Positions 41,725 to 51,032 of a stretch of DNA of 64,000 nt are shown piece by piece; within the stretch, counting starts at the first letter, position 1; each line of letters begins with the position of its first letter. Location of the stretch: assembly GCF_023204835.1 (NCBI RefSeq), contig NZ_CP096270.1, positions 2,992,907 to 3,056,906 of the forward strand, given 5' to 3'. The notes under the pieces were generated by a model. The model was not told the origin of the DNA and searched no databases. It saw only the letters and a program-made list of their open reading frames with translations. This stretch comes from Salinarchaeum laminariae. GTDB lineage: Archaea > Halobacteriota > Halobacteria > Halobacteriales > Salinarchaeaceae. Position numbers and translations under genes: made by a program.

Positions 41725-43095
41725 ATGTCCCTGATCGAAGTCGAAGGACTCTCCGTCGAGTTCTACACCCAGGGAGGAACCGTCACTGCGGTCGACGACC
41801 TCTCCTACCACATCGAACCGGGCGAGAAGTTCGGCGTCGTCGGCGAGAGCGGAGCGGGGAAGAGCGTCACCGCGCTCTCCCTGATGCGACTGATCGACGA
41901 CCCCGGACGGATCGTCAGCGGATCGATCCGGTTCTCCGACGCAGAGACGACGAGGCGGCTCGAAGATCAGTATCCGAACAAGACCGTCGACGTCCAGACG
42001 CTCCGCGCCGAGCACGACCTCGACGAGATCGCACGCCGACTCGAACAGCAGGGCTGCGACGGATCCGATCTGACCGGAAACGACCGCCACTTCGACGTCG
42101 CACCGACCGAGCTGCCGGCAGGTGCCTTCGACATGCAAGACGTCGTAAACCGCGGGCACGCCGCCGATCTCGGCATCATCGAGGATGACGACTTCATCGT
42201 TCACGACGGGAGCGAGCAGTATCTGGAACTACTGCGTGCACCCGAGGCAGCGGTGCGGTCGCTGCGTGGGAACGACATCGCGATGATCTTCCAGGACGCA
42301 CAGACTGCGCTGAACCCCGTCTACACGGTCGGCGAACAGATCGCCGAGCCGATGCGCCACCACCTCGATTACTCCGACGAGGAGGCCAAGGAGCGGACGA
42401 TCCAGCTCCTCGACGAGGTCGGCATTCCGGAGGCGGAGACGCGATACTCCGACTACCCACACGAGTTCTCCGGCGGGATGCAACAACGGGCCGTGATCGC
42501 CATGGCGTTGTCCTGCGATCCCGACTTGTTGATCGCCGACGAACCGACGACTGCCCTGGACGTGACGATCGAGGCGCAGATCCTCGAACAGCTCGAGGAG
42601 CTCGCCGACGAGTTCGACGTCGCGATCCAGCTCGTTACCCACGACCTCGGCGTCATCGCGGAGGTCTGTGATCGAGTGATGGTGATGTACGCCGGCAAAC
42701 CCGTGGAGAAAGCACCCGTCGAGGAGCTCTACTACGACCCGAAACACCCCTACACCGTCGGGCTGATGAGTTCGATCCCGCGCGTCGGCGACGACCGCGA
42801 CCGACTCATGACGATTCCGGGCACGATGCCCGATCTCGTCGAACTACCGCCGGGCTGTAGCTTCCATCCACGCTGTCCGTACGCGGAAGAGAGCTGCGCC
42901 GAGAAAGAGCCCGCACTCGTCGATCCGGAGACGGGTGAAGTCGCGACGGAATCGTCCAGACGGGGTGCTGCCTGTCTGGAGTACACCGGCGATCTCGAGG
43001 AGGGCCTCGACTACGAGGTCCAGGTCGCCGGTGAGCCCGGCGACGGGCCAGATCCGTCGAGTGTGCAACCAAATGGAGGTGACGTCGATGGCTGA
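41725..43095 (+). CDS. ABC transporter ATPase (DppD-like) with insertion
   Basis: A 456-residue ATPase. Walker A GESGAGKS at about 42, Q-loop MIFQDAQTALNPVY, signature FSGGMQQRAVIAMAL, Walker B PDLLIADEPTTALD, switch His in LVTHDLGV, then the oligo_HPY end with PPGCSFHPRCPYAEESC. Between Walker A and the Q-loop sits an acidic insertion of about 90 residues (from about 75 to 175) absent in bacterial DppD. The gene overlaps the next ATPase by eight bases. It powers import together with that partner. Confidence 0.9.
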   Translation: MSLIEVEGLSVEFYTQGGTVTAVDDLSYHIEPGEKFGVVGESGAGKSVTALSLMRLIDDPGRIVSGSIRFSDAETTRRLEDQYPNKTVDVQTLRAEHDLDEIARRLEQQGCDGSDLTGNDRHFDVAPTELPAGAFDMQDVVNRGHAADLGIIEDDDFIVHDGSEQYLELLRAPEAAVRSLRGNDIAMIFQDAQTALNPVYTVGEQIAEPMRHHLDYSDEEAKERTIQLLDEVGIPEAETRYSDYPHEFSGGMQQRAVIAMALSCDPDLLIADEPTTALDVTIEAQILEQLEELADEFDVAIQLVTHDLGVIAEVCDRVMVMYAGKPVEKAPVEELYYDPKHPYTVGLMSSIPRVGDDRDRLMTIPGTMPDLVELPPGCSFHPRCPYAEESCAEKEPALVDPETGEVATESSRRGAACLEYTGDLEEGLDYEVQVAGEPGDGPDPSSVQPNGGDVDG

Positions 43096-44482
43096 TCGGA
43101 GCGGTGAGCCGATCCTCAGTGCGAACGGCCTCACCAAATACTTCGACACGAGCGAGGGGTTCATCGACGACATCCTCGGGCGGACGAACATGGTCAAAGC
43201 CGTCGACGGCATCGACCTCGATCTGTACGAGGGCGAAACGCTCGGCGTGGTCGGCGAGAGTGGCTGTGGGAAGACGACGCTCGGCCGGACGCTGCTCCGA
43301 CTGCTCGAACCAACCGAGGGATCGGTCTACTACCGGCAGCGCTCCCCCGACGGAGCCGGCCGCGAGGAGATCGACCTGACGGACGTCTCGAGCAGACGGC
43401 TCCGCGAGCTCCGGACGGACCTCCAGTACATCTTCCAGGATCCGTTCTCGAGCCTGAACCCACGGCTCACCGTCGGCGACATCATCGGCGAGCCACTGGA
43501 CATTCACGGCATCGCGTCCGGGCAGAACCGGACGGAGCGGATCGGCGAACTGCTCGACACTGTCGGGCTGAACCCAGGCCACGCGCACCGCTATCCCCAC
43601 GAGTTCTCCGGTGGGCAGCGCCAGCGCATCGGCATCGCCCGTGCGCTCGCCGTCGACCCGGAGATCATCGTCTGTGACGAGCCCGTCAGCGCACTGGACG
43701 TGAGCGTGCAGGCACAGATCCTCAACCTGCTCGAGGATCTCCAGGAGGAGTACGGACTCTCCTACATCTTCATCGCTCACGACCTCAGCGTCGTCGAGCA
43801 CATCGCCGATCGAATCGCGGTGATGTATCTCGGCGAGTTCGCGGAGGTCGGAACGACCAGGGAAGTGTTCGAACCGCCGTATCACCCCTACGCCGAAGCG
43901 TTGCTCTCGGCGATCCCGGAGCCCGATCCCAACTGGGAGGGCGATCGGATCCTGCTTCCCGGGACCGTTCCATCCCCGATCAACCCGCCGTCTGGCTGCC
44001 GGTTCCACACGCGCTGTCCGCGTGTGATTCAGCCCGAGGAGATGGACCTCGATCAGAACGTCTGGCGGTCGCTCATGGACTTCAAGCTCCGGCTCCGTGG
44101 CGCCGACTCCCTCGAGTCGGTGACGGCAGTCGAGCAAGCGGAGTCCAACGACGGGGAGGCGGCGGTGCTCGAACCCGAGAACGTCTCACAATCGAAGCTC
44201 GACGAACTCGTCCGCGAGGAGTTCGATCTCCCCCGGACGATTTCGGACAGTCGGGCGGAGTCGACCTTCGGGGACGCGGTCGGGCGGCTCCACGAGACCG
44301 ACTTCGAGGGTGCCACCGACGCGCTCTCCGAGCCGTTCGAATCGCCCTGCGAGACGACGGATCCCCAGCAGATCGCAGTCGGTGGCACGCACCAGGTCGC
44401 GTGTCTCAGGTACGACGACACTGTCGACGCCGAGCAGCCGTCCTGGGACAGTAGCGACGCGAGCGCCGCTGCCGACGACTAG
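43088..44482 (+). CDS. ABC transporter ATPase (DppF/OppF-like) with C-terminal insertion
   Basis: Start ATG 43088 (MADRSGEPILSANGLTKYFD). Walker A GESGCGKTT, Q-loop FQDPFSSLNPRL, signature FSGGQRQRIGIARAL, Walker B PEIIVCDEPVSALD and switch His FIAHDLSV are all intact. The oligo_HPY end is unusual: after CRFHTRCPRVIQ an insertion of about 110 acidic residues separates the first Cys pair from the last two (ESPCETTD and HQVACLRYDD). The four Cys form a cluster site in this family. Last gene of the importer operon. Confidence 0.9.
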   Translation: MADRSGEPILSANGLTKYFDTSEGFIDDILGRTNMVKAVDGIDLDLYEGETLGVVGESGCGKTTLGRTLLRLLEPTEGSVYYRQRSPDGAGREEIDLTDVSSRRLRELRTDLQYIFQDPFSSLNPRLTVGDIIGEPLDIHGIASGQNRTERIGELLDTVGLNPGHAHRYPHEFSGGQRQRIGIARALAVDPEIIVCDEPVSALDVSVQAQILNLLEDLQEEYGLSYIFIAHDLSVVEHIADRIAVMYLGEFAEVGTTREVFEPPYHPYAEALLSAIPEPDPNWEGDRILLPGTVPSPINPPSGCRFHTRCPRVIQPEEMDLDQNVWRSLMDFKLRLRGADSLESVTAVEQAESNDGEAAVLEPENVSQSKLDELVREEFDLPRTISDSRAESTFGDAVGRLHETDFEGATDALSEPFESPCETTDPQQIAVGGTHQVACLRYDDTVDAEQPSWDSSDASAAADD

Positions 44483-44589
44483 AACGCCAATCGAGCGGAC
44501 GCTGGTGGCGTTCGTCCGTTTTCCGTTCCTCCGTTTCACGTTCAGTTTCGGGCCGAACCCTTTAGCCCGCCCATCGTCAATGGCTTCGC

Positions 44590-45126
44590 ATGCGTCGAAT
44601 CTACGAATCGTCGGCGATACAGCGGGACGACGACGATTCGTTCGTGCCGAACGAGCGCGACGTCGACGTGGAGCCACAGGCGATGCGATCGATCGACGGC
44701 GATCTGTTGAGCCGACATCTCATCCCCTACTGGCTCCGCTATCGAGCGATCGCCGTCGACGTCAGCACACAGCGCGAAGAGTACTCCCAGGGCGACCCGG
44801 TCACGTTCGCGATCACGTTGCGGAACCGGTTCCCGTTCCCGGTAACCATCCCCACAGCGTCACGAATCGCCTGGACGTGGTCGATCGACGGCCTGAACGA
44901 GGCCTCGGAGGTTGCGACCAACCACGCCCCCGAGCAAAAACACGGGTTCCGGTTCGGGCGTGGCGAGCGCAAACGGTTCACTCGAACCTGGGAGCAGTCC
45001 TTTCGCGTCGGGCCACGCGACTGGGAACGCGCCGAGCCGGGCGAGTACACGATCCGTGCGGGACTCAACGTCGAGGATGCGACCGACAGCGTCGCCGACG
45101 AGACCGTCGTGACGATCACTGAGTAA
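44590..45126 (+). CDS. Conserved haloarchaeal protein with beta-sandwich-like domain
   Basis: A 178-residue cytoplasmic protein without signal peptide. Residues 55-178 form a beta-sandwich-like domain: YSQGDPVTFAITLRNRFPFP, IAWTWSIDGLNE, KRFTRTWEQSFR and GEYTIRAGLNVEDAT, reminiscent of BsuPI/CARDB-like domains that follow a 'strand-NR-FPFPV' pattern. CCCTTTAGCCC upstream is a weak TATA. Function unknown; a widespread haloarchaeal family is likely. It follows the ABC operon with its own spacer. Confidence 0.75.
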   Translation: MRRIYESSAIQRDDDDSFVPNERDVDVEPQAMRSIDGDLLSRHLIPYWLRYRAIAVDVSTQREEYSQGDPVTFAITLRNRFPFPVTIPTASRIAWTWSIDGLNEASEVATNHAPEQKHGFRFGRGERKRFTRTWEQSFRVGPRDWERAEPGEYTIRAGLNVEDATDSVADETVVTITE

Positions 45127-45194
45127 CCGGCCAGAAGTCGTCCCAGTGAGGGAACAGTTCGTCCAGCACGCTAGACGCGTGCAGCGCCTCCGAG

Positions 45195-46091
45195 TCAGGC
45201 TCGCTCGGCGTCCGCCAGCAGGTCGCCCTGGGCTGCGTCGGATGGAAGTTCGACGAGGCGAGTGCCGCAGTCCTCACACGCGAACGTGACGACCTCGTAG
45301 CTCCGGCAACAGGAGTCGACGACGGCCTCGTCGAAGGATACGACGCCATCGCAGACTGGACAGCGCTCGTGGAACGATCGGAGGGCTGCGAGGATATCCA
45401 GACGTTGCTCGAGGGGGACGTCGTACCAGCCGTCCGTCCGCTCGGCCAGCACGTCGTTGGCGGCCACGTCCACATGGAGCGCCGCATCGGACGGCCACGG
45501 TCGGACGCGCGAATCGATCTGGACTGCAGGGTAGTCACGATCCTTGAACGTGATCGAGTCGGGGCCAGTCTCGAACATCTCGGTGAGATCGGCCGCCGTG
45601 ACGCCGTCCGCTGCGAGCTGGTCTGCGCGATCGAGGAGGGCGGATTCGAACTCGTCGGTTGTCCTCAGATCAGCAGCTGTATCGTCCACGTCCGTTTCTG
45701 CACGGATCGCACCGGCGTCGCGCAGGAACGTCTCGGGATCGACGGCGTGTTCCCGCTCGTACTCGAGTTTCTCCAGCGTCTCCCACTCCTCGTTCGCCGC
45801 GGGATCGGCGGCTTGCACCCGCTCGTCGCCGTGATCGAAATATGCGAGCAGCCGGTCCGGCAGGTAGCGTTTCGTGAGTTCCGGCGTGCCAGGAACGAGG
45901 TAGCCACGGTAGTAGATCGACAGCAACGAGACGCCGAAGACGACCGGGGCGAGCGGAAGAACGACGACGGCGACGAGCAAACTTACCACGATCGCGATCA
46001 GGACGTTGACTGCCGTACACGGAAGACAGCGGTTCGCTCCCGTGTACTCCGGGCGTCTGATCCCCTGGAGCAGCGACGACTCGGTGGACAT
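45195..46091 (-). CDS. Membrane protein with C-terminal zinc ribbon
   Basis: A 298-residue protein. An N-terminal CLPC pair is followed by one long or two short membrane helices (AVNVLIAIVVSLLVAVVVLP and VVFGVSLLSIYYRGYL). The middle is acidic and helical. The C-terminus carries a zinc ribbon: CPVCDGVVSF, then SCCRSYEVVTFACEDCGTRL. No family recognised. It converges with the gene of the beta-sandwich protein and stands alone. Confidence 0.75.
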   Translation of the reverse strand: MSTESSLLQGIRRPEYTGANRCLPCTAVNVLIAIVVSLLVAVVVLPLAPVVFGVSLLSIYYRGYLVPGTPELTKRYLPDRLLAYFDHGDERVQAADPAANEEWETLEKLEYEREHAVDPETFLRDAGAIRAETDVDDTAADLRTTDEFESALLDRADQLAADGVTAADLTEMFETGPDSITFKDRDYPAVQIDSRVRPWPSDAALHVDVAANDVLAERTDGWYDVPLEQRLDILAALRSFHERCPVCDGVVSFDEAVVDSCCRSYEVVTFACEDCGTRLVELPSDAAQGDLLADAERA

Positions 46092-46199
46092 ACCGGTAGC
46101 TGGGGATCCAGCACCAAAAAATGCCCGCGGGTTCCGGTTTTCGCAGCCCCTGGGTACCTCTGAGCAGCGCTCGCGCCGATGGGGAGGGAATACAGCGCG

Positions 46200-47912
46200 T
46201 TACTCCGAATCGGGGGCTACGTCCGTAACGGTGCCCACGCCCTTGCTCCGTCCTTCGCGGAACACGAATCGCTGGCCCTCCTGAAGGAGGTAGGGCTGGA
46301 ACTTGAATCGTAGGCGAGCCCGACCGGTGTCCCCGGGCAGCAGCGGGCCGTCCTCGGGATAGATCGCCGCCGCCTCGCTGACGGTCTCGAGATGGACGAC
46401 GGGCTCGTAGCCGGCGTCGATCCTGGTCGGATGGTTGAGCACCATCACCTCCGCTTCGAACTCGCGAGTCGGGATCGGCGCTGCGTCGCGGGGGAGGAGC
46501 GCCATCCCGCGATCGATCTCCCGCTCCTCGACGCCTTTCAGCGCGATGCCGACGATCCGTCCGGCCCGTGCGCGATCGACGCGATGGTAGTGCATCTCGA
46601 TCGAACGAGCCTCGACCTCCCGGAAGGAGCCGTCCGGCATCGGTCCGAGCAACAGCTCGTCGCCACTCTCGACGGTGCCGGAGGTGATCGTCCCGGAGGC
46701 GACGGCTCCGACGCCGGTCACGGCGTAGGTCCGGTCGACGTACATCCGGAAGGGATCCTCCGGCGTCTCGCCGCCAGTCTTGGGGAGATGCTCGAACAGC
46801 TCGTCGAGGACGGTGACGCCCTCCATCGTGACCGCGCTGGTGCCGACGATCGGGACGACGGTCTCGTCGATCTCCTCGATAGCTGCCTCGACGCCGTGCC
46901 TGCTGACGAGCAGTGGCGTTCGGTCGGCGTCCCGGAGCAGGCGCTCGATCTCGCGCTCGACCTCGGCGAGTTGCTCGTCGTCGACGAGGTCGGTCTTGGT
47001 GATCGCGACGATCGTCGGGAGATCGGTCGCCAGCAGGACGCCGAGATGCTCACGCGTGGTCCTTGTCGGGCCGTCGTCGGCAGCGACGGTCAGCAGCCCG
47101 TAGTCGAGTTTCTGGCCGACGAGTCCACGGATCGTCGTCCGGAGCCAGGGCTCGTGACCGACGGTGTCCACGAAGGAGACGAGTCGGTCCGCCTCCTCGA
47201 CGATCCGGGCGCGATCGGTCTTCCTGTCGGGGTTGTCCATCCGCACCGGACCGTCGTCGTCGAAGCCGTAGACGCCATAGGAGAGGTCCGCGGAGAGACC
47301 ACGTTCGACCTCGTGGGGCTGGACGTCGAGATAGGAGCGGGTGCCGCCCTCGCCGTCGTCAGCCTGTCCGGTCAGGATCGTTCCGACGAGCGTGGACTTG
47401 CCGTGATCGACGTGGCCGGCCGTCCCGACGACGATGTGCTCGTCGTCGGTCTCCAGAATCGCGCCCTCGCGGACCGTCGCGAGACCGACGAGTCCGCGGT
47501 CCTCGTCCGCGGCGTCGCCAGTGCCGACGTGACCGCGACGGGGATCCGGGACCTCCGCTGCGTCCATCGATCCGTCGACGTCGGGCGACGCTTCCTCCGC
47601 CGGCACGCCCCACGTCTGTACTTCGTCGATGTGGCACTCTGCCTCATCGGCGAGCAGGCTGAGGACGTCCATCGTCTCGGAGAAGACGTCGGGAGCGACG
47701 CCAGCGATGCCGCCGTCGTCGGTGACGCCGAGGACGTAGGTCGCCTCGCCGTCGCCGGAGAGCACGCGATGACGGAGCTGGGCCGCCAGGCTCTCTCTGC
47801 GTCCCTCGGAGAGATGGGTGTCTTTCGAGAGACGCTCCTTGAACTCCACGCTGCCCCCTTCGCGCTCGCCACGATCGAGCGCCTGCTCGAGCGCGGCCCG
47901 CTGCGGGCTCAT
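46200..47912 (-). CDS. GTPBP1-like translational GTPase
   Basis: ATG at 47910-47912 gives 570 residues; the frame upstream is Arg-rich and not coding. The first 150 residues are an N-terminal domain (SVEFKERLSKDTHLSEGRRE). Then the G domain: G1 GTAGHVDHGKST, G3 DTVGHEPWL, G4 AITKTDLVDD, followed by two beta-barrel domains (DPFRMYVDRTYAVTGVGAVA; GDTGRARLRFKFQPYLLQEG). This is the domain order of the archaeal/eukaryotic GTPBP1 group, EF-Tu relatives linked to RNA or ribosome rescue. A TATA is not obvious. Confidence 0.88.
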   Translation of the reverse strand: MSPQRAALEQALDRGEREGGSVEFKERLSKDTHLSEGRRESLAAQLRHRVLSGDGEATYVLGVTDDGGIAGVAPDVFSETMDVLSLLADEAECHIDEVQTWGVPAEEASPDVDGSMDAAEVPDPRRGHVGTGDAADEDRGLVGLATVREGAILETDDEHIVVGTAGHVDHGKSTLVGTILTGQADDGEGGTRSYLDVQPHEVERGLSADLSYGVYGFDDDGPVRMDNPDRKTDRARIVEEADRLVSFVDTVGHEPWLRTTIRGLVGQKLDYGLLTVAADDGPTRTTREHLGVLLATDLPTIVAITKTDLVDDEQLAEVEREIERLLRDADRTPLLVSRHGVEAAIEEIDETVVPIVGTSAVTMEGVTVLDELFEHLPKTGGETPEDPFRMYVDRTYAVTGVGAVASGTITSGTVESGDELLLGPMPDGSFREVEARSIEMHYHRVDRARAGRIVGIALKGVEEREIDRGMALLPRDAAPIPTREFEAEVMVLNHPTRIDAGYEPVVHLETVSEAAAIYPEDGPLLPGDTGRARLRFKFQPYLLQEGQRFVFREGRSKGVGTVTDVAPDSE

Positions 47913-47994
47913 GTAACTCTTCGTTGGGATCGTGACGACAAAACTCCCCCGGTCAGTGTGTGACACTATATCACCCCACCGCCGACATCGAACG

Positions 47995-48603
47995 TCAGGC
48001 CGCGCCGGTAAGCGTCTCGTACGCCTCGTTGACCCGTTTGAACGACTCCGTCGAGCCGCCGCGATCCGGATGCGTCTCCTTGACCTTCTCCCGATAGGCG
48101 TCCCGAACGGCGTCGGCGTCCGCATCCGAACGGACCCCCAGAACGCCGCGTGCCCGATCCGGTGACATACCGGCCTGCGCGGAGGACGCCTGCCCGTAAT
48201 ACCCCGCTGAACCACCTGCTTCCGTGCCGAACCCTCGTCTCCGAGTTCTACGTCCGCGAGCGCCGCGGCGCCCGGCCTCCGTGCGGCGCTGCGCTCGGCG
48301 GCGTTTGTCGCGCCAGTCGGTGCCACGCTCGCGCCATCGGCCGTCGTTCTGGGGGCCAAAGCCCGTCGCCGACGCACGTCGACGGCGCTGCCCGGCCGTT
48401 TCGCCACCAGCCCCGTGTCGGGCCTGCTGGCGTAGTCGCTCGGTCAGCCGACCGGTGGCGTGATACCAGAAGAGGTAGGCGACGCCCGCGAGCGGCACTG
48501 CCAGCAGCAGTACCGGCCACCCAACGACGACGGCGGCGAGCGTGAGCAGCGCTGCCATCACTGCGAAGAGCGCCGCCAGCCAGCCGAGCAGCACCGAGTA
48601 CAC
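47995..48603 (-). CDS. Membrane-anchored J-domain protein
   Basis: GTG start at 48601-48603. Two N-terminal membrane helices (LLGWLAALFAVMAALLTLAA and WPVLLLAVPLAGVAYLFWYH) are followed by a long basic Arg/Gly-rich linker (about 70-140) and a C-terminal J domain with ARGVLGVRSDADADAVRDAY and the HPD motif in KETHPDRGG. J domains stimulate Hsp70 (DnaK), so this would recruit DnaK to the membrane. The order membrane-linker-J is typical of haloarchaeal DnaJ-like proteins. Confidence 0.85.
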   Translation of the reverse strand: MYSVLLGWLAALFAVMAALLTLAAVVVGWPVLLLAVPLAGVAYLFWYHATGRLTERLRQQARHGAGGETAGQRRRRASATGFGPQNDGRWRERGTDWRDKRRRAQRRTEAGRRGARGRRTRRRGFGTEAGGSAGYYGQASSAQAGMSPDRARGVLGVRSDADADAVRDAYREKVKETHPDRGGSTESFKRVNEAYETLTGAA

Positions 48604-48770
48604 ACATCTGATTGGTGGCCGATCGCGTTAAGCCCCTCGCCGATCGCGGCCAGGGGGCCGGCTCGAGAAAGAACGGGAGAGAGGGTGTGAGTGAGCGACG
48701 TGCGCCGGTGCAGTCCGCTGCTGGTCGGGCCGGCCGTGGATTCAAACGTCTGTACGGCGTATTTCGATAC

Positions 48771-48962
48771 ATGAGCGTCTCCGGCCTCTGTGAAGTCTGC
48801 CAGAGCGCACAGGCTGTGCACAGATGCGATCGGTGTGGCACCGTCGTCTGTCGCGAGCACTTCGCAGAGGCGCTCGGCTACTGTACGAGCTGTGCCGCCG
48901 AGGGTCGCGGAGGCGAGGGCAGCGAGGACGTCGATCCGTCAGGAGATACGTTTCAGTTCTAG
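48771..48962 (+). CDS. Small zinc-finger protein, HIT/B-box type
   Basis: A 63-residue protein with a compact cross-braced zinc site: LCEVCQSAQAVHRCDRCGTV, VCREHF and GYCTSC, followed by an acidic tail. The Cys/His spacing fits a zf-HIT or B-box-like finger that mediates protein contacts. The ATG at 48771 is preferred over the longer frame because the upstream part is Arg-rich. It lies divergent from the J-domain gene. Confidence 0.75.
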   Translation: MSVSGLCEVCQSAQAVHRCDRCGTVVCREHFAEALGYCTSCAAEGRGGEGSEDVDPSGDTFQF

Positions 48963-49027
48963 AATCAGAATCCAACAGCGAGCGACATCAGGTCGGTAGC
49001 CGGGTAGCTCACACCGGCCGTCGGACG

Positions 49028-49846
49028 CTACCGGTACTCGTTGAGGCGGCGCTTGAGGGTCGCAGCTGCGCTGCCAGCCGCCTTGGCGAACTCGTCTTCG
49101 GGAACGTGTGCGTCCTCCCAGGAGAAGATGATCCCACGGGTGGAGTTGACGAGACCGACGCCCTCGTACGGGCCAGATGCGGCAACGCCGTGTTCGACAG
49201 CCGCCTCGACGTCGCCGCCCTGGGCGCCGACGCCTGGAACGAGGAAGGGGAGTTCGGGGACGCGTTCGCGAACTTCCTCGAGCTCGTCGGGTGCCGTGGC
49301 ACCGACGACGAGGCCAACGTTGCCGTCGTCCCATTCGGATGCGAGGTCGGCGACGCGTTCGTAGACCTGCCCGCCGTCCTCCAGTTCGAGCGACTGGAGG
49401 TCGGCGCCGCCGGGGTTCGAGGTCCGACAGAGGACGAAGGTTGCCGCCGACTCGTGGGAGAGGAACGGCTGGAGGGAGTCCTCACCCATGTAGGGGTTCG
49501 CGGTGATCGCGTCCACCCGGTCGAGCAGTTTCGCGTACTGCCGGGCAGTGTTCCCGATGTCGGCACGCTTCGCGTCGAGGATGACGGGGACGCCTGTCCC
49601 TTCGGCGTAGGCGAGGGTCTCCTCGAGTGCGCGCCACCCGTCGGGATCTTCGTAGAATGCGGCGTTGGGCTTGAACGCTGCAGCGTGTTCGGCGGTGGCA
49701 TCGATGATCCGGCGGTTGAACGCCCACCGTGGAAGATCGTGGTCGGCGACGGCCGCGGGAAGCCGATCTGGATCGGGGTCGAGCCCGACGCAGAGCAGGC
49801 TGTCGGCGGAGGCGACCCGGTCGGCGAGCCGATCGAAGCAGTCCAT
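49028..49846 (-). CDS. pyrF: Orotidine 5'-phosphate decarboxylase
   Basis: ATG at 49844-49846; 272 residues, the long type of PyrF (type 2). It makes UMP from OMP, the last step of pyrimidine synthesis. The catalytic array is VILDAKRADIGNTARQYAK (Asp-x-Lys-x-x-Asp), with SLLCVGLDPDPDRLP at the start, AITANPYMGEDSLQPFL, and the phosphate-binding FLVPGVGAQGGDVEAAVEHG near the C-terminus. Cytoplasmic. The gene before it (49872-50351) ends 25 bases upstream, so they are probably one operon. Confidence 0.95.
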   Translation of the reverse strand: MDCFDRLADRVASADSLLCVGLDPDPDRLPAAVADHDLPRWAFNRRIIDATAEHAAAFKPNAAFYEDPDGWRALEETLAYAEGTGVPVILDAKRADIGNTARQYAKLLDRVDAITANPYMGEDSLQPFLSHESAATFVLCRTSNPGGADLQSLELEDGGQVYERVADLASEWDDGNVGLVVGATAPDELEEVRERVPELPFLVPGVGAQGGDVEAAVEHGVAASGPYEGVGLVNSTRGIIFSWEDAHVPEDEFAKAAGSAAATLKRRLNEYR

Positions 49847-49871
49847 GCCAGCGACTGTGACCGCCCGGGCT

Positions 49872-50351
49872 TTACCCGTTACCATCGCTCTCCTCGACCG
49901 CAGCCTCGAGCACGTCGAGCGCCCGTTTGGACTGCGCGCCGTACGCGAGGCGAACGGCGATCCCATCGGTGTCCCACTGGGAATCGGCGTCGAGGTCTGC
50001 CGCGTCGGCTGCCGCTCGCGCCGCGTCGATTGCAGACGAGGAACCGGACTGAGAGGATCGGGAGGACGGTGGTTCGAGAACGAGCGTCGCGCCGGTCTCG
50101 TGGACGAACACGCGGGCGAACAGCGCACCGACGTCCTGCTCGGTCGGTTCGCGGCGCGGGTCTCGGCTCGAATCGCCCGCATCCTCGACCAAACGTACGT
50201 CGTAGGCGCGTTCGCCTGCGGGCGTTCCCTCGACGGTTCGGTCGGCGTTGGCGACCACGAGATCCCCCAGCGCGCCACGACGCCTGCCGTCGATTTCCGA
50301 AGCGAGCAGCTCGCCGATGCGATAGCCGTCGCTGAGCCGCTCCTCGACCAT
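49872..50351 (-). CDS. Conserved haloarchaeal hypothetical protein
   Basis: ATG at 50349-50351 (MVEERLSDGYRIGELLASEI) gives 159 residues; the 14 codons further up are spacer-like. The N-terminal 90 residues form an alpha/beta domain (ALGDLVVANADRTVEGTPAG, RVFVHETGATLVLEPP) with a Ser-rich linker and a C-terminal helical part (SKRALDVLEAAVEES). No family recognised. It precedes pyrF at short distance on the same strand; a link with pyrimidine metabolism is not shown. Confidence 0.7.
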   Translation of the reverse strand: MVEERLSDGYRIGELLASEIDGRRRGALGDLVVANADRTVEGTPAGERAYDVRLVEDAGDSSRDPRREPTEQDVGALFARVFVHETGATLVLEPPSSRSSQSGSSSAIDAARAAADAADLDADSQWDTDGIAVRLAYGAQSKRALDVLEAAVEESDGNG

Positions 50352-50442
50352 ACGGGGTACTCTCCGTGCCGCATACTTGTGCGCCGCGGTCACCGACGCT
50401 CACCGGCTGGTGGTCGGTAGCGACTGGAAAAACGGACGGAGT

Positions 50443-50895
50443 TCACTCGTCGCTGCCCAGTTCGTCGAGCGACCGCTCGGCGATATCCGTCACCGGCTCG
50501 CCCTGCTTGCGTGCGTAGAAAACCGCAGCCGCCTCGATTGTCACGCCAAGATCACCTTGCAGCTGATTGATCCCGGCGACTGCCTCCCGCTTCTCGTGGC
50601 CCGCCTCGGTCAACACGTCGAGTACGCGTTCGAACGTCGAGCGATCGCGCAGGAGCTCCTCGCCGGGGGAGAACTCCTCGGGAATCGTCGTCTCGCCGAC
50701 GTCGAACGTCGGAGAAACGGCGTCGTCGGATCGTTCGATGAGCCCCTCGCCCGCGGCGACGTCGAGGAGGCGTTTCGACTGTGCGGGTGAGTACCACCGG
50801 CGATCCATCGCGATCGCCGCGACGAACTCGCTCTCCCCCAGTTCGTCCACCCCGCGCTGGCGAAACGGTGCCGCCACGGTCCGCCGCAGATCCAT
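50443..50895 (-). CDS. DUF2240-type protein
   Basis: A 150-residue acidic helical protein. The pattern MDLRRTVAAPFRQRG, ELGESEFVAAIAMDRRWYSP, QSKRLLDVAAGEGLIER, FSPGEELLRDRSTFERVLDV and GITIEAAAVFYARKQG-like end matches the archaeal DUF2240 family, which I recognise by its 'RRW-P-Q-K-L' segment. Its role is unknown; a wHTH-like arrangement of the first helices is possible. Monocistronic, cytoplasmic. Confidence 0.8.
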   Translation of the reverse strand: MDLRRTVAAPFRQRGVDELGESEFVAAIAMDRRWYSPAQSKRLLDVAAGEGLIERSDDAVSPTFDVGETTIPEEFSPGEELLRDRSTFERVLDVLTEAGHEKREAVAGINQLQGDLGVTIEAAAVFYARKQGEPVTDIAERSLDELGSDE

Positions 50896-51032
50896 CGATA
50901 GCTGTTGGGCGTGACGGCGTATTGAAGCTGGCGATGCGGGGTATCGAATCGATGGATAGTGATCGAGTTCGAAGGGTGGCAGGAACGGACGAGCCGCGAA
51001 AAGCGTAGCGGGGCAGCGAGCCTCGGAGCCCT

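Noticed and set aside
40432..42204. 590-codon minus-strand open frame
   Set aside because: It is antisense to the permease and ATPase genes of the importer; no protein family and odd composition rich in Arg, Asp and His.
46392..47963. 523-codon plus-strand open frame
   Set aside because: It is antisense to the GTPBP1-like gene, which carries all G motifs.
48824..50335. 503-codon plus-strand open frame
   Set aside because: It is the shadow of pyrF and its upstream gene; the small zinc-finger gene is the only real plus-strand gene at its start.
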